64,000 bases of DNA from Acetobacteraceae bacterium. Lineage in GTDB: Bacteria; Pseudomonadota; Alphaproteobacteria; Acetobacterales; Acetobacteraceae. Under the pieces are notes generated by a model that saw only the letters and a program-made list of their open reading frames with translations, was not told the DNA's origin and ran no database searches. Position 1 is the stretch's first letter. Every line of letters starts with the position of its first letter. The stretch is from NCBI GenBank assembly GCA_947475245.1, contig CANJLW010000024.1, positions 1-64,000 of the forward strand. Reading direction: 5' to 3'. This document shows positions 47,311 to 56,189 of the stretch, in pieces. The position numbers were made by a program, and so were the translations under genes.

Positions 47311-48350
47311 CAGACGCCCGCCGCCCGAACGATGGCGGCAAGGTCCACCATGCGACAGGCATAGCCGACCTCGTTGTCGTACCACGCATAGACCTTCAGC
47401 ATCGTTCCATCCGTCACCATTGTGCTCAGCCCGTCCACAATGGCGCTGCGCGTGTCATTGGCATAGTCGACGGACACCAGCGGCCGCCCCTCGAACCCCA
47501 AAATTCCGGCCAGCGGCCCCGCGGCGGCGGCGCGGAACAGCGCGTTGATCTCCTCGGCGTCGGTCGGTCGGTTCATCTCGAAGACACAGTCAGTCAAAGA
47601 GGCGTTCAGCACGGGAATCCGCACCGCGTGACCGTTCAACCGCCCCTTCAATTCGGGATAGATCAGCGCGATGGCCGTAGCGCTACCCGTTGTCGTCGGC
47701 TGCAACGACAGCATTGCCGATCGCGCGCGCCGCAGGTCTTTGTGTGGCGCATCGACGACGACGTTTGTATTGGTCGGATTATGGATCGTCGTGATCTGAC
47801 CGTGACGAATGCCGATTGCCTCGTGCACGACCTTGACCACGGGTGCCAGGCAGTTCGTCGTGCACGACGCCGCCGTCAGCAGGCGATGTTGCGTCGGGTC
47901 ATACAAGTGGTCGTTCACCCCGACGACGACATTCAGCGCAGCCGCGTCCTTGACCGGCGCGGCGACGATGACCCGCTTTACCCCACGATCGAAATAGGCC
48001 TGCAACTGATCCGGACGCAGGAACTTGCCGGTGCATTCCAGCACGACATCGCATCCCAGATCGCCCCAGGCCACATCGCCGGGCAGCGCGGCGTCGGAGA
48101 ATCCCATCCGCCGATCCCCGACGAAAATCTGCCCGTCCGCCACACCGATCGACTCGCGCCAACGGCCGTGGAGGCTGTCGAACTCCAGCAGGTGCGCCGT
48201 CGCCTCTATGCCGCCCTTGACCTCGTTCAGATGAACCACATCCAGACGGTTGTCGCGGCGCGGATCGGCGGACTCACGATGCATGCCACCCAGCGCAGCC
48301 CGCAGCGCGAGGCGACCGATACGGCCCATGCCGTTGATACCGACGCGCAT
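47310..48350 (-). CDS. Arsenic-operon glyceraldehyde-3-phosphate dehydrogenase
   Basis: The 346-residue enzyme has the NAD-binding [11 protein letters not shown] at the start, the catalytic ASCTTNC (Cys about residue 171) and [14 protein letters not shown] near the end. Placed directly before arsJ, it is the dedicated GAPDH that makes 1-arseno-3-phosphoglycerate from arsenate and glyceraldehyde-3-phosphate, rather than the glycolytic copy. It follows the ArsR-ArsC gene after three bases. Its stop overlaps the arsJ start. Confidence 0.92.
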   Translation of the reverse strand: MRVGINGMGRIGRLALRAALGGMHRESADPRRDNRLDVVHLNEVKGGIEATAHLLEFDSLHGRWRESIGVADGQIFVGDRRMGFSDAALPGDVAWGDLGCDVVLECTGKFLRPDQLQAYFDRGVKRVIVAAPVKDAAALNVVVGVNDHLYDPTQHRLLTAASCTTNCLAPVVKVVHEAIGIRHGQITTIHNPTNTNVVVDAPHKDLRRARSAMLSLQPTTTGSATAIALIYPELKGRLNGHAVRIPVLNASLTDCVFEMNRPTDAEEINALFRAAAAGPLAGILGFEGRPLVSVDYANDTRSAIVDGLSTMVTDGTMLKVYAWYDNEVGYACRMVDLAAIVRAAGV

Positions 48351-48353
48351 GCT

Positions 48354-49187
48354 TCAGACCGCCCCGGCGCGGGCGACGAAGGGACCGGCACCGATCTCAT
48401 CAAGGCGCGCGCGCATCGCCATGCGATCGAGCGTCGCGAACGGAAGGCTGACGAAGATTTCCAGACGACGGCGCAGGCTGGCGTATAACTCGTTCAGCAA
48501 TGTCGATACCTCGGCCGCCGAGCCGTTGAATTTCGCGGGATCGGGCAATGGCCAGGCGCCGGTCACCGCGGCGGCACCGAAATCGGGGCACACCTGTCCT
48601 TGCAGCACGTCGCAGAGCGCAATCACGAAATCCATGCGCGGCGCATCCGGGCCGGTAAACACCGACCAGGACTTGCTGTGCAAAAGCGACGTGTCGTGAC
48701 CCAACGTCGCCAACTTTGCCAGCACCTCCGGCATCGGCGCTTCCGCCGGCGCGGAGCCGGCGGAGAACGCGCGGAACCGCTCTCCACCAACCTTGGTCAG
48801 GATTGCCTCCGCCATGATGGAGCGGGCGGCGTTGTGCGTGCACAGGAACAGTACATTGAAAGCGGGGGTCATGCGGGCCGTCTCCTCGGCGATGTAGGGT
48901 AATGACGGTGCCAACTCGGTCACGAACGCCAATAACTGGCGCAGCATGAAAAACCGCGCCGCATAGACGATCTGACGCCCCTGACGCGTCGACTGCACCA
49001 GATCGGCCCGTTCCAGGGCCGCCAGGTGAAATGACGCGGTCGAGGCCGGCAGCCGCAACCGCTCCGCGCAGACCCCGGCGGGCAAACCCGTCGGACCGGC
49101 GTCGATCAGCAGACGCAGAACCGCAAGGCGGCTGTCCTGCGACAAGGCGGAGAAGACTCGTGCGGCATCCATCATTTCCATAATCAT
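48354..49187 (-). CDS. ArsR-ArsC fusion: repressor joined to arsenate reductase
   Basis: The 277-residue protein has an ArsR winged-helix domain (about residues 5-100; FSALSQDSRLAVLRLL and STASFHLAALERADLV). A low-molecular-weight-phosphatase-like ArsC follows (about 108-245), with the P-loop LFLCTHNAARS (Cys-x5-Arg) and later cysteines in VIALCDVLQGQVCPDF that would serve the thioredoxin-linked cycle. It both senses and reduces arsenate to arsenite. It heads the four-gene operon. The first ATG (49187) lies inside a palindrome; ATGs at 49181, 49175 and 49172 are alternatives. ArsRC fusions are known in Leptospirillum, so the design has precedent. Confidence 0.9.
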   Translation of the reverse strand: MIMEMMDAARVFSALSQDSRLAVLRLLIDAGPTGLPAGVCAERLRLPASTASFHLAALERADLVQSTRQGRQIVYAARFFMLRQLLAFVTELAPSLPYIAEETARMTPAFNVLFLCTHNAARSIMAEAILTKVGGERFRAFSAGSAPAEAPMPEVLAKLATLGHDTSLLHSKSWSVFTGPDAPRMDFVIALCDVLQGQVCPDFGAAAVTGAWPLPDPAKFNGSAAEVSTLLNELYASLRRRLEIFVSLPFATLDRMAMRARLDEIGAGPFVARAGAV

Positions 49188-49191
49188 GGAA
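49176..49191. promoter_or_regulatory. Palindrome over the start of the ArsR-ArsC gene
   Basis: TTCCATAATCATGGAA is a 6-bp perfect inverted repeat with a 4-base spacer, with another half-site GTGGAAA just upstream of the gene (49194-49200). It spans two possible start codons. A repressor bound here would block the operon, so self-control is likely. Confidence 0.5.
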
Positions 49192-49245
49192 TAGTGGAAA
49201 TTAACCCGGCACGCACGTGACAGTTACGCGACACTCGACCCGCGA

Positions 49246-50112
49246 TCAGTTCATCTGCACGGACTGCACGGCTTCTTCGAGTTCCGCGAAGGACGGCATA
49301 AACTCGTTCGGCACCATTTTGCGCCCGGCCTCGATGCTCACCTGCGGCGCATTGCCGTTCAAATGGGCGATCAGCACGGCACGGATCACCTCCATAAATT
49401 TCGCTTCCTCGTCCACCACGCTCTTCAGCCGAGCGGCGCAGGGACCGACCATGCCGTAGGCCATGAGGACGCCGAGGAAGGTGCCGACCAGCGCGCCGCC
49501 GATCATGCCGCCGAGTACGGCGGGCGGTTGATCGATGGACGACATGGTCTTGATCACGCCCAACACCGCCGCGACGATTCCCAATGCCGGCAGCGCATCC
49601 GCGACGCTTTGAAGCGCGTGCGCGGGGTGCTGCTCTTCGGCGAGGGTCTTTTTCAATTCCCGCGCCATGACGTCCTCGATTTGGTTGGGATCGTCCGCGT
49701 TCATCCCGACCATGCGGAGGTAATCGCAAATCAGGTCGCAGGCATGATGGTTGCCCAGAACCTTCGGGTATTTCTGGAACGCGCTGCTTTCCGACGGTTT
49801 CTCGATATGCGGTTCCAGCGCCATGTTGCCCTTGGTGCTGGCCAGGCGCACCAGGAAGTACATCAGGCTGAGGAGTTCGACATACTCGGCCTTGTGATAG
49901 GCGGAGCCCTTCAGAATTTTTCCGAACCCGCCCAGTGTGTGTTTCACGTCGTGCATGGAGTTCGACATCAGGAACGTCGCGACCGCCGAACCGCCGATCG
50001 CCCAAAGCTCGAACGGCAAGGAGTGCGTCAGCGGATCCATGCTGCCGCCGGATGACAGATAGCTGCCGAACACGCAGAAAAACAAAAAGAGCAAACCGCC
50101 GATCGTCAGCAT
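49246..50112 (-). CDS. motA: Flagellar stator protein MotA
   Basis: The 288-residue protein has the MotA layout: two N-terminal membrane segments (MLTIGGLLFLFFCVFGSYL; ELWAIGGSAVATFL), a cytoplasmic loop with charged residues, then two more segments (ALPALGIVAAVLGVIKTM and GGMIGGALVGTFLGVLMAYG). With MotB it forms the proton channel that turns the flagellum. AGGGGGA precedes the ATG. It follows motB by nine bases, the reverse of the common motA-motB order. Confidence 0.93.
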   Translation of the reverse strand: MLTIGGLLFLFFCVFGSYLSSGGSMDPLTHSLPFELWAIGGSAVATFLMSNSMHDVKHTLGGFGKILKGSAYHKAEYVELLSLMYFLVRLASTKGNMALEPHIEKPSESSAFQKYPKVLGNHHACDLICDYLRMVGMNADDPNQIEDVMARELKKTLAEEQHPAHALQSVADALPALGIVAAVLGVIKTMSSIDQPPAVLGGMIGGALVGTFLGVLMAYGMVGPCAARLKSVVDEEAKFMEVIRAVLIAHLNGNAPQVSIEAGRKMVPNEFMPSFAELEEAVQSVQMN

Positions 50113-50121
50113 GACTCCCCC

Positions 50122-51201
50122 TCAGCGAACCAGGGTGGGTTTTGGATCGGGGCGCCCGGCTTCTTTCAATACCACGATGGCGATGCGGCGATTGGCCGCG
50201 GCCAGCGGTTCGGCGGGCAGCAAGGGATCGCGATCGGCATGCCCGGTAACGGTGCGCACGCGGGTTTCGACCAGGCCGTTTTCCACCAGCAGACGCCGGG
50301 TGGCGTTGGCGCGTTCGGCCGAAAGGTCCCAGTTGGTGCGTCCCGGTCCCGGAAACGGCGCGGCGTCAGTATGGCCGTCGATCGACACGCGGTTCGGCAA
50401 CTTCGCCAACACGGGGCCGACTTTTTGCAGCAACAGGCGCGCGCGCTCGTTCGGCGTGGCCGAACCGGTCGCGAACATGGGCAACCTGATTTCGTCGACG
50501 ATCTGGATCCGCAGCCCCTCCGGCGTCATGTCGATGGTGAGTTGGCGCGCCAGTTCGGCCAGGGCGGGGTCGCCGCGCACCGCGTCGCGGATCGACTGCG
50601 CCGCCTGTTCGAAAGCGGCCTTCTCCTGCCGCTCCTGTTCGGCCTTGATTTCCGCTTCCGTCGGTTTGCGCGCGCCCTCCGCCTGCCCGTCGGTCTGGAT
50701 CACCGTCCATCCGGCGGCCGAGGGCGCGTTGGCGTTTGGCCCCACGCGCAGCGCCGCGACCCCGTCACCTTGCGCCGCGCCCAACCGCTCTTTCTCGCCA
50801 ATCTCGGTTTCGTGCTGAAACCCTCGGGGTTCGGAGATCACCTCCTCCCTGCCCTCCTCGACGCTGTTGATCTGCGGTCGCTTGCCGACGGTGACCTGGA
50901 TCGAACCGAGGTCGGACACCAATGCCCCCTCCGCGAACGCCGTGCGCCCGCCGAACGGTTGTCCGGTGCCGGAGGATGCGTGGCTCAGCAGGTTGTTCGG
51001 GCTGAAGTAATCCGCGAGGCCCTTGCGCTGATCCTCGGTCGTCGCGTTCAGCAGCCACATCAGCAGAAAGAACGCCATCATGGCGGTCACGAAATCGGCG
51101 TAGGCAACTTTCCAGGCACCGCCGTGATGCCCGCCCTCGATAATTTCGTATTTTTTGACGATGACGCCGCCACCGCCCTTTTTATCCGCCTTGCCCGCCA
51201 T
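50122..51201 (-). CDS. motB: Flagellar stator protein MotB
   Basis: The 359-residue protein has a cytoplasmic Lys/Gly-rich head, a single membrane segment with the proton-carrying Asp (KVAYADFVTAMMAFFLLMWLL, about residues 31-51) and a C-terminal OmpA-like peptidoglycan-binding domain (RVSIDGHTDAAPF, about 265-277, and LSAERANATRRLLVENGL). It anchors the stator to the wall. It is the first gene of a two-gene operon with motA. The linker between the membrane segment and the OmpA domain is unusually long and charged. Confidence 0.94.
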   Translation of the reverse strand: MAGKADKKGGGGVIVKKYEIIEGGHHGGAWKVAYADFVTAMMAFFLLMWLLNATTEDQRKGLADYFSPNNLLSHASSGTGQPFGGRTAFAEGALVSDLGSIQVTVGKRPQINSVEEGREEVISEPRGFQHETEIGEKERLGAAQGDGVAALRVGPNANAPSAAGWTVIQTDGQAEGARKPTEAEIKAEQERQEKAAFEQAAQSIRDAVRGDPALAELARQLTIDMTPEGLRIQIVDEIRLPMFATGSATPNERARLLLQKVGPVLAKLPNRVSIDGHTDAAPFPGPGRTNWDLSAERANATRRLLVENGLVETRVRTVTGHADRDPLLPAEPLAAANRRIAIVVLKEAGRPDPKPTLVR

Positions 51202-51283
51202 GCTGCCCCAGATCGCGCGTGATCGCGGCAGTATGACCGGAATTGGTTAAGCGAAGCCTAACGCCCCGCCTGTCGCGGCGATG

Positions 51284-52720
51284 TCACCGGCGCGGACGCG
51301 GCAGTTCGGCCACGGCGACGTGCTCGGCGGGCAGTACGGTCGTGAAGAATCGAAAGCCTTCTATCCCGCCTCGGGCGCCCTGACCGGACGGACGCGCGGT
51401 CGGCCACAGCGCCGGATCGGGCGGATCGGCCCGCGCGCCGGTCACCAAAAGCCCGACAGCGCCCTTCCGATCGCCGAGCGGCAGGGAAAACAGCGACCAG
51501 CGGGACTCAGCCGCCAGAACAGTGGTCGCCGGCGGCAAGTGCCAGGCCAGTTCGGCAGCGAGCGCATACTGCTCCGCCACCACAAAATCCGCGCCGGCGC
51601 GCAGGCGTTCGGCTTCAATCTGTTGGGCGAGACCGTCCCAGCCGCTCAGCCGCAACGCGATCGGGTCCAGCCGGACCGGAACCGGCAGCGCGAAGGTGCT
51701 TGCCTGCACATAGGCCAAGGCGGTCAGCGCAAACCCCAGCCCAATCGACGGCCGCCGCCAGCGTTCCAACCATCTCGGCAGCCGCTCCGCCGCCGCGACG
51801 ATCGCGGCCGGGTAGACGATCGCCGGCCAATTGCCCTGCACCCGATCGCCGATCGCATGTTGCAGGAACAGCAGCGACGCCGGCAGCGTCAGCAGGCACA
51901 GCAGAGTCCAGACCGGATCGCGCGATACGATCATGCGGCGCGTCGCCAGGACGATGCCCGCGAGGCAAAGCACATAGAGCCCCGGAGTCACCAACCCCGC
52001 CTGCCCGCCGATCAACTCCCCCAGAAAGCCAATGGCGCGTCCGGGTTGCCAGTCCGCGACCCGTCCGCCCTGGCGCAGGAATCCGACCCAGCCATGGGCG
52101 TGATTCCAGACGATGACCGGGGCAAAGACCGCCATTCCCAGCAGCGCGCCGAACCAGGGCATCGGATGGCGCAGCCAGCGGCGCATGGGCGGGGAAACGA
52201 CCAGCCACAGGAAAATGCCGCCCCACAGGAACGCGGCGGTGTACTTGCTGGCCAAGGCGGCACCGGCGAACACTCCGACGACCGGCCACCAGCGCGCATC
52301 GCCGCCGGTCGCGATCCGCGCCAAGGCCCAGATCGTGGCGATCCAGAAAAACAGCAGCGGCGTGTCCGGCGTCATTATGACCGAGCCGACGCCCAGCAGC
52401 AGAGTCGCGCTCAGGCCCGCGGCGGCGAACAGTCCGGCTTTCCGGTTCGGTATCAGCCGCTCCGCCGCATCGGCCAGCAGCAGCGCCCCAACCGCGGCGG
52501 AGATCGGCCCCAGCAGCCGAACCCCCAACAGGGTATCGCCGGCCAAAAACGTGCCCGCGGCGATCCACAGCGCCACCATCGGCGGATGGTCGAGGTATCC
52601 CGCCGCGGGCGCGCGCGACCAGATCCAGTAATACGCCTCGTCCGGTGCCAACGGCACGGCGGCGGCAACCAGCAACCGCACGCAGGTCAGCCCCAGCAGC
52701 ACCGCCCCCCAGTGAAGCAT
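51284..52720 (-). CDS. GT39 (ArnT/PMT-like) lipid-linked glycosyltransferase
   Basis: The 478-residue membrane protein has about 11 hydrophobic segments and the first-loop motif PLAPDEAYYWIWS with Asp-Glu, followed by YLDHPPMVALW, as in the ArnT/dolichyl-phosphate-mannose transferase family. It would move a sugar from a polyprenyl phosphate donor to an acceptor on the outer face of the inner membrane. The ATG at 52720 is used because upstream sequence reads as antisense of the next gene. The GT2-GtrA gene is 28 bases upstream on the same strand and probably makes the donor. Confidence 0.87.
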   Translation of the reverse strand: MLHWGAVLLGLTCVRLLVAAAVPLAPDEAYYWIWSRAPAAGYLDHPPMVALWIAAGTFLAGDTLLGVRLLGPISAAVGALLLADAAERLIPNRKAGLFAAAGLSATLLLGVGSVIMTPDTPLLFFWIATIWALARIATGGDARWWPVVGVFAGAALASKYTAAFLWGGIFLWLVVSPPMRRWLRHPMPWFGALLGMAVFAPVIVWNHAHGWVGFLRQGGRVADWQPGRAIGFLGELIGGQAGLVTPGLYVLCLAGIVLATRRMIVSRDPVWTLLCLLTLPASLLFLQHAIGDRVQGNWPAIVYPAAIVAAAERLPRWLERWRRPSIGLGFALTALAYVQASTFALPVPVRLDPIALRLSGWDGLAQQIEAERLRAGADFVVAEQYALAAELAWHLPPATTVLAAESRWSLFSLPLGDRKGAVGLLVTGARADPPDPALWPTARPSGQGARGGIEGFRFFTTVLPAEHVAVAELPRPRR

Positions 52721-52748
52721 CAGCGGGGCATCGGCGCGCCGGTCGCGG

Positions 52749-53864
52749 TCACCGTCCGCGCCAAACCAGCGTGGCGGAGACGGCGTAATTCCACACGACG
52801 CCGATGACCGCGCCGATCGCGCCGGCCGCGGACCAGGTGGTGTGCTGCTCGTACAAGGTATTGGCGATGCCGATATTGGCAATCGCGCCCACGCCGCAAA
52901 CCAGCATGAACAGCATCAGCCCGCGCCAGAGCCTGGGACCGCGCAGCCGCTGATCGCGATAGGTGACGGCATTGTTCAACTGGAAATTGAAGATCATCGC
53001 GATCACCGTGGCGATCGCCTGATCGACCTCAAAGCCCAGCGGCGTCGTTTGTCGCAGCAACGCCAGCACCGCCAGATGGATCAGCACGCCCAACGCGCCG
53101 ACCATCGCGAAGGACATGAAGCGCAGCGGCAACAGCCCGCCGAAGACCTTGTCCAGCAGCATGCCCAGGAACTGAAGCATCACCAGCGCGTCGAGCTTAC
53201 TCTCTCCGGCCACCCGTTCGGCAAAGGTCGCGGGCACTTCCAACACCCGCAACGGTGCCGGCGCGCTCAGCACCAGATCGAGCAGAATCTTGAAGCCTTG
53301 CCCGTTCAGTTCCTTGGCCAAGGCTTCGAACAGCGGGCGGGGCAGCATGAAAAACCCGCTCATGGGGTCGCTGAGCTTTACCGGCATGAACATCTGAGCC
53401 AACCGGATACCGCCATCCGACAGCATATGCCGCCAGCGATTGGCCAAGCCCGCGTTGTCGCCGCCTTCCACGTGCCGGCTGGCGACCGCGACGTCGTAGG
53501 CACCGCCCCGCAGCGCCGCCAACATCACGGGTATCCGTGTTTCGTCATGCTGCAGGTCGCCGTCGATCACCGCGACAAAGTCCGCCGAGGACGACAAGGC
53601 CCCCTCGATCACCGCCGATGCCAGACCGCGCCGCCCGACGCGACGGATGCAGCGCACGCGTGGGTCGGTCCGCGCGATTCGCCGAACTTCCGCCGCGGTA
53701 CCGTCAGGGCTGTCGTCATCGACGTAAATGACTTCCCAGTCGATGCCCCGCAGCGTCACCGCGAGCCGGTCGATCATCGGCTGGACATTCGCGCGTTCGT
53801 TATAGCACGGCACAACCACGCTGAGTTCCGGCGTGCGCGGTTCATCGGCGGCGGTGGCGGGCAT
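52749..53864 (-). CDS. GT2 polyprenyl-phosphate sugar transferase with a C-terminal GtrA domain
   Basis: The 371-residue protein begins with a GT2 domain (LSVVVPCYNERANV, then VIYVDDDSPDGTA, then VAVIDGDLQHDE with the DxD-type residues; about 14-240). A four-span GtrA-like membrane domain follows (about 245-370; FMSFAMVGALGVLIHLAVLA and NFQLNNAVTYRDQ). It is like dolichol-phosphate mannose synthases: it loads a sugar on a lipid carrier and may help flip it. It is followed by the GT39 gene, giving donor synthesis and transfer in one operon. Confidence 0.9.
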   Translation of the reverse strand: MPATAADEPRTPELSVVVPCYNERANVQPMIDRLAVTLRGIDWEVIYVDDDSPDGTAAEVRRIARTDPRVRCIRRVGRRGLASAVIEGALSSSADFVAVIDGDLQHDETRIPVMLAALRGGAYDVAVASRHVEGGDNAGLANRWRHMLSDGGIRLAQMFMPVKLSDPMSGFFMLPRPLFEALAKELNGQGFKILLDLVLSAPAPLRVLEVPATFAERVAGESKLDALVMLQFLGMLLDKVFGGLLPLRFMSFAMVGALGVLIHLAVLALLRQTTPLGFEVDQAIATVIAMIFNFQLNNAVTYRDQRLRGPRLWRGLMLFMLVCGVGAIANIGIANTLYEQHTTWSAAGAIGAVIGVVWNYAVSATLVWRGR

Positions 53865-54032
53865 GTTTGGCTTTCGCGTATCCGTTCGACCGGCGAGTCA
53901 GGAACTGTCCGCGCCGGAATGGAGATGGCTGATAGAGCAGCGGCGTCGCCCGTCAAGAGGGGCGGAATTCTACCTTTGGTTGCATACGATAGAGCCTCAA
54001 AAATAAAATAAAGTTGAAATTTTTATCCGGGT

Positions 54033-55529
54033 ATGTTTGAAGCAGGCCCATCGCCTCCCACCCTGAAAGCCAGTGCCGTGTCCCGCCGTTCGACCCTCCT
54101 TCTTGGCACCATCCTGACGCTCGCCGTGGGCATGAACGCTCATGCGACACCGCTTTCGGCGTCCGACGTGCTGGGGCAGTTCAACGCCGTCGTGTTCGAA
54201 AATTTCACGACCAGCGCGGACGTCGAAGGCCGTACGGTGATCGGCGGAAACATGACCGGCGGCGCGACATTTAATATTCACCCCGGCAGCGCCGCCTCCT
54301 CGGCCTATTCCGCGCTGACCGTCTACGGGAACGAAGTGGGAACTGGTTCCTACAATGTCAATAACGGCGGCGGCGTCACCGTTCTCGGCACCAATGCCGC
54401 GAGCTTCATGCTGAACGGCGGCGGATCGGCCTATATCGGCTCTTCCAACAGCGGCACCGTCAACGCAGGTTCCGGCTCCGGCTCCGTCACCGTCGGCGGC
54501 GCGAACAGCGGCACGCTGACGGCCGGTTCCGGCAGCAGCGTCTATGTCGGTGGCGCCAACTCCGCGGGCGTGTCGGTCAACAGCGGCACCGGCGCGATCT
54601 CGATCCTCGGCGCCAATACCGGCACGCTGTCGCTGGGCGGCGGCGGATCGATCTACACCGGCCTGAATACCGGCAACGTCAATATCAACGGCGGCACCGG
54701 TTCAGTGTCGATGAATGGCTCCAACAGCGGGCAGTTGACCTTGAACAGCGGCGGCACCGCGAAAATCGCCGGCAACACCGGCAACGTGACGCTGAATGGC
54801 GGCGCGCTGACCTATACCGGCAGCCAGACCGGTAATCTGAACATGAACGGCGGCGCGACGGCGACCAAGGTCGGCAGCGTCGCCCTCACCACACCCAGCG
54901 CCCCGAGCAGCACGGTCGGTGCCTTCGCGACCAACTTCCAGACGCCGATGACGGCATTGTCCACTCAGTTGTCGGGATTGAGCAGCAACAGCACCGCTTC
55001 CCGCGCCGGCAACGCGATCACGTTCGACGCCGTGCCCGATGTCGACGGCATCGCCGTGTTCAGCGTCAACACATCTCTGTTCGCCATCAATTCCACCGTC
55101 ACCATCCAGTTGCACGGCGCGAGCAGCGTGATCGTCAACGTCAACGTGGACAGCTGCATTTCCAATGCCTGCGCCTTCACCTTTCCGGGCAGCGTCAACT
55201 TCCAAAGCCCGACCAGCTACGCCGATAAGGTGCTGTGGAATTTCATCAACGCGACCGGACTGACCTTCCCGAACGAGTTCGGCGGCACGGTGCTGGCCCC
55301 CCTGGCCGCGGTGACCAATCAAGGCCCGATCAACGGTACGCTGGTCGCCAAAAGCTTCACCGGGAATGGCGAACTGCACAGCTATCGCTACACCGGTGCG
55401 TTGCCGAACAGCAGCGGCCCGGTATCGGGCGGGGCCGCGGCCGCGGCGGTGCCGGAACCGGCGAGCGTGCTGGCGCTATTGTCAGGATTGGTCGGTCTGG
55501 GCTGGGCGCGCCGGCGTCGGCGCGGTTAG
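54033..55529 (+). CDS. Choice-of-anchor A, PEP-CTERM exported repeat protein
   Basis: The 498-residue protein has an N-terminal signal (STLLLGTILTLAVGMNAHA). A choice-of-anchor A domain starts LSASDVLGQFNAVVFENF. A long region of Gly/Ser/Asn/Thr-rich short repeats (about 90-280) probably forms a beta-helix. It ends with the PEP-CTERM sorting signal VPEPASVLALLSGLVGLGW followed by a basic tail. An exosortase would cleave it for the cell surface; none is seen in the window. The start may be the ATG at 54033 or the GTG at 54078. An AT-rich promoter region lies at about 53990-54030. Its stop overlaps that of the convergent Lrp gene. Confidence 0.88.
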   Translation: MFEAGPSPPTLKASAVSRRSTLLLGTILTLAVGMNAHATPLSASDVLGQFNAVVFENFTTSADVEGRTVIGGNMTGGATFNIHPGSAASSAYSALTVYGNEVGTGSYNVNNGGGVTVLGTNAASFMLNGGGSAYIGSSNSGTVNAGSGSGSVTVGGANSGTLTAGSGSSVYVGGANSAGVSVNSGTGAISILGANTGTLSLGGGGSIYTGLNTGNVNINGGTGSVSMNGSNSGQLTLNSGGTAKIAGNTGNVTLNGGALTYTGSQTGNLNMNGGATATKVGSVALTTPSAPSSTVGAFATNFQTPMTALSTQLSGLSSNSTASRAGNAITFDAVPDVDGIAVFSVNTSLFAINSTVTIQLHGASSVIVNVNVDSCISNACAFTFPGSVNFQSPTSYADKVLWNFINATGLTFPNEFGGTVLAPLAAVTNQGPINGTLVAKSFTGNGELHSYRYTGALPNSSGPVSGGAAAAAVPEPASVLALLSGLVGLGWARRRRRG

Positions 55530-56008
55530 AGCGGAACGCCGGCGAGGCTGAGGCTGGTCCTGATCGTCTGTAACGTCTGCACTCGGCTTACGCTGGCTGC
55601 GCCGGTCAGGCGCTGAGTCAGTTGGTTCTCGTGCCCAGTGTCGCGCGCCACCAGCCGCAGCAAGAAGTCCCCGCCGCCGCGAATCATGTGGCACTCGCGC
55701 ACTTCCGGCCAGCTCGCCACAAGCTGCTCGAAGCCTGACAGCACCGATTCCTTCTGACTTTCCAACCCGACGATCGCAAAAAACGTGATCTCCCACCCCA
55801 GCTTCTGGGGGTCGGGATCGGCGTGGTAGCCACGGATCACGCCCGCTTCCTCCAACGCCCGCACCCGGCGCAGGCAAGGCGGGGCCGATATACCCGCTCG
55901 GCGTGACAACTCGATGTTCGTCATCCGCCCGTCGTCCTGCAACGACGCCAGGATCCGCCGGTCGATGGCGTCGAGTTGGACGGAGGTCTCGGGGGTTGAA
56001 GTTTTCAT
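55526..56008 (-). CDS. Lrp/AsnC-family transcriptional regulator
   Basis: The 160-residue protein has an N-terminal helix-turn-helix (LDAIDRRILASLQDDGRMTNIELSRRAGISAPPCLRRVRALEEAGVI) and a C-terminal RAM ligand-binding domain (EITFFAIVGL, VRECHMIRGGGDFLLRLVARD). Such regulators sense amino acids. The gene stands alone; a 180-base gap rich in GC palindromes separates it from the aldolase gene. Its target genes are not evident. Confidence 0.92.
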   Translation of the reverse strand: MKTSTPETSVQLDAIDRRILASLQDDGRMTNIELSRRAGISAPPCLRRVRALEEAGVIRGYHADPDPQKLGWEITFFAIVGLESQKESVLSGFEQLVASWPEVRECHMIRGGGDFLLRLVARDTGHENQLTQRLTGAASVSRVQTLQTIRTSLSLAGVPL

Positions 56009-56189
56009 ATACCTGCGTTCGACGGAGGCTGCTGTTCCCGCGCGATACTATTGCAGCGGGCGCGGCCCGCAAGGGGCCGGTAGGCCGCCTTGGGGAAACC
56101 CGCCATCCGGCGGGTCTCGCTATAGTCGAGACATCTCGGGACAGCACCCAGGCGGGGCACGAGGACGCCCCCCCAGCCCCAATCCCCGA

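Noticed and set aside
51281-52807. Plus-strand frame of 508 residues antisense to the GT39 gene
   Set aside because: Arg/Gln/Pro-rich shadow frame; the minus-strand product has clear family motifs and membrane segments.
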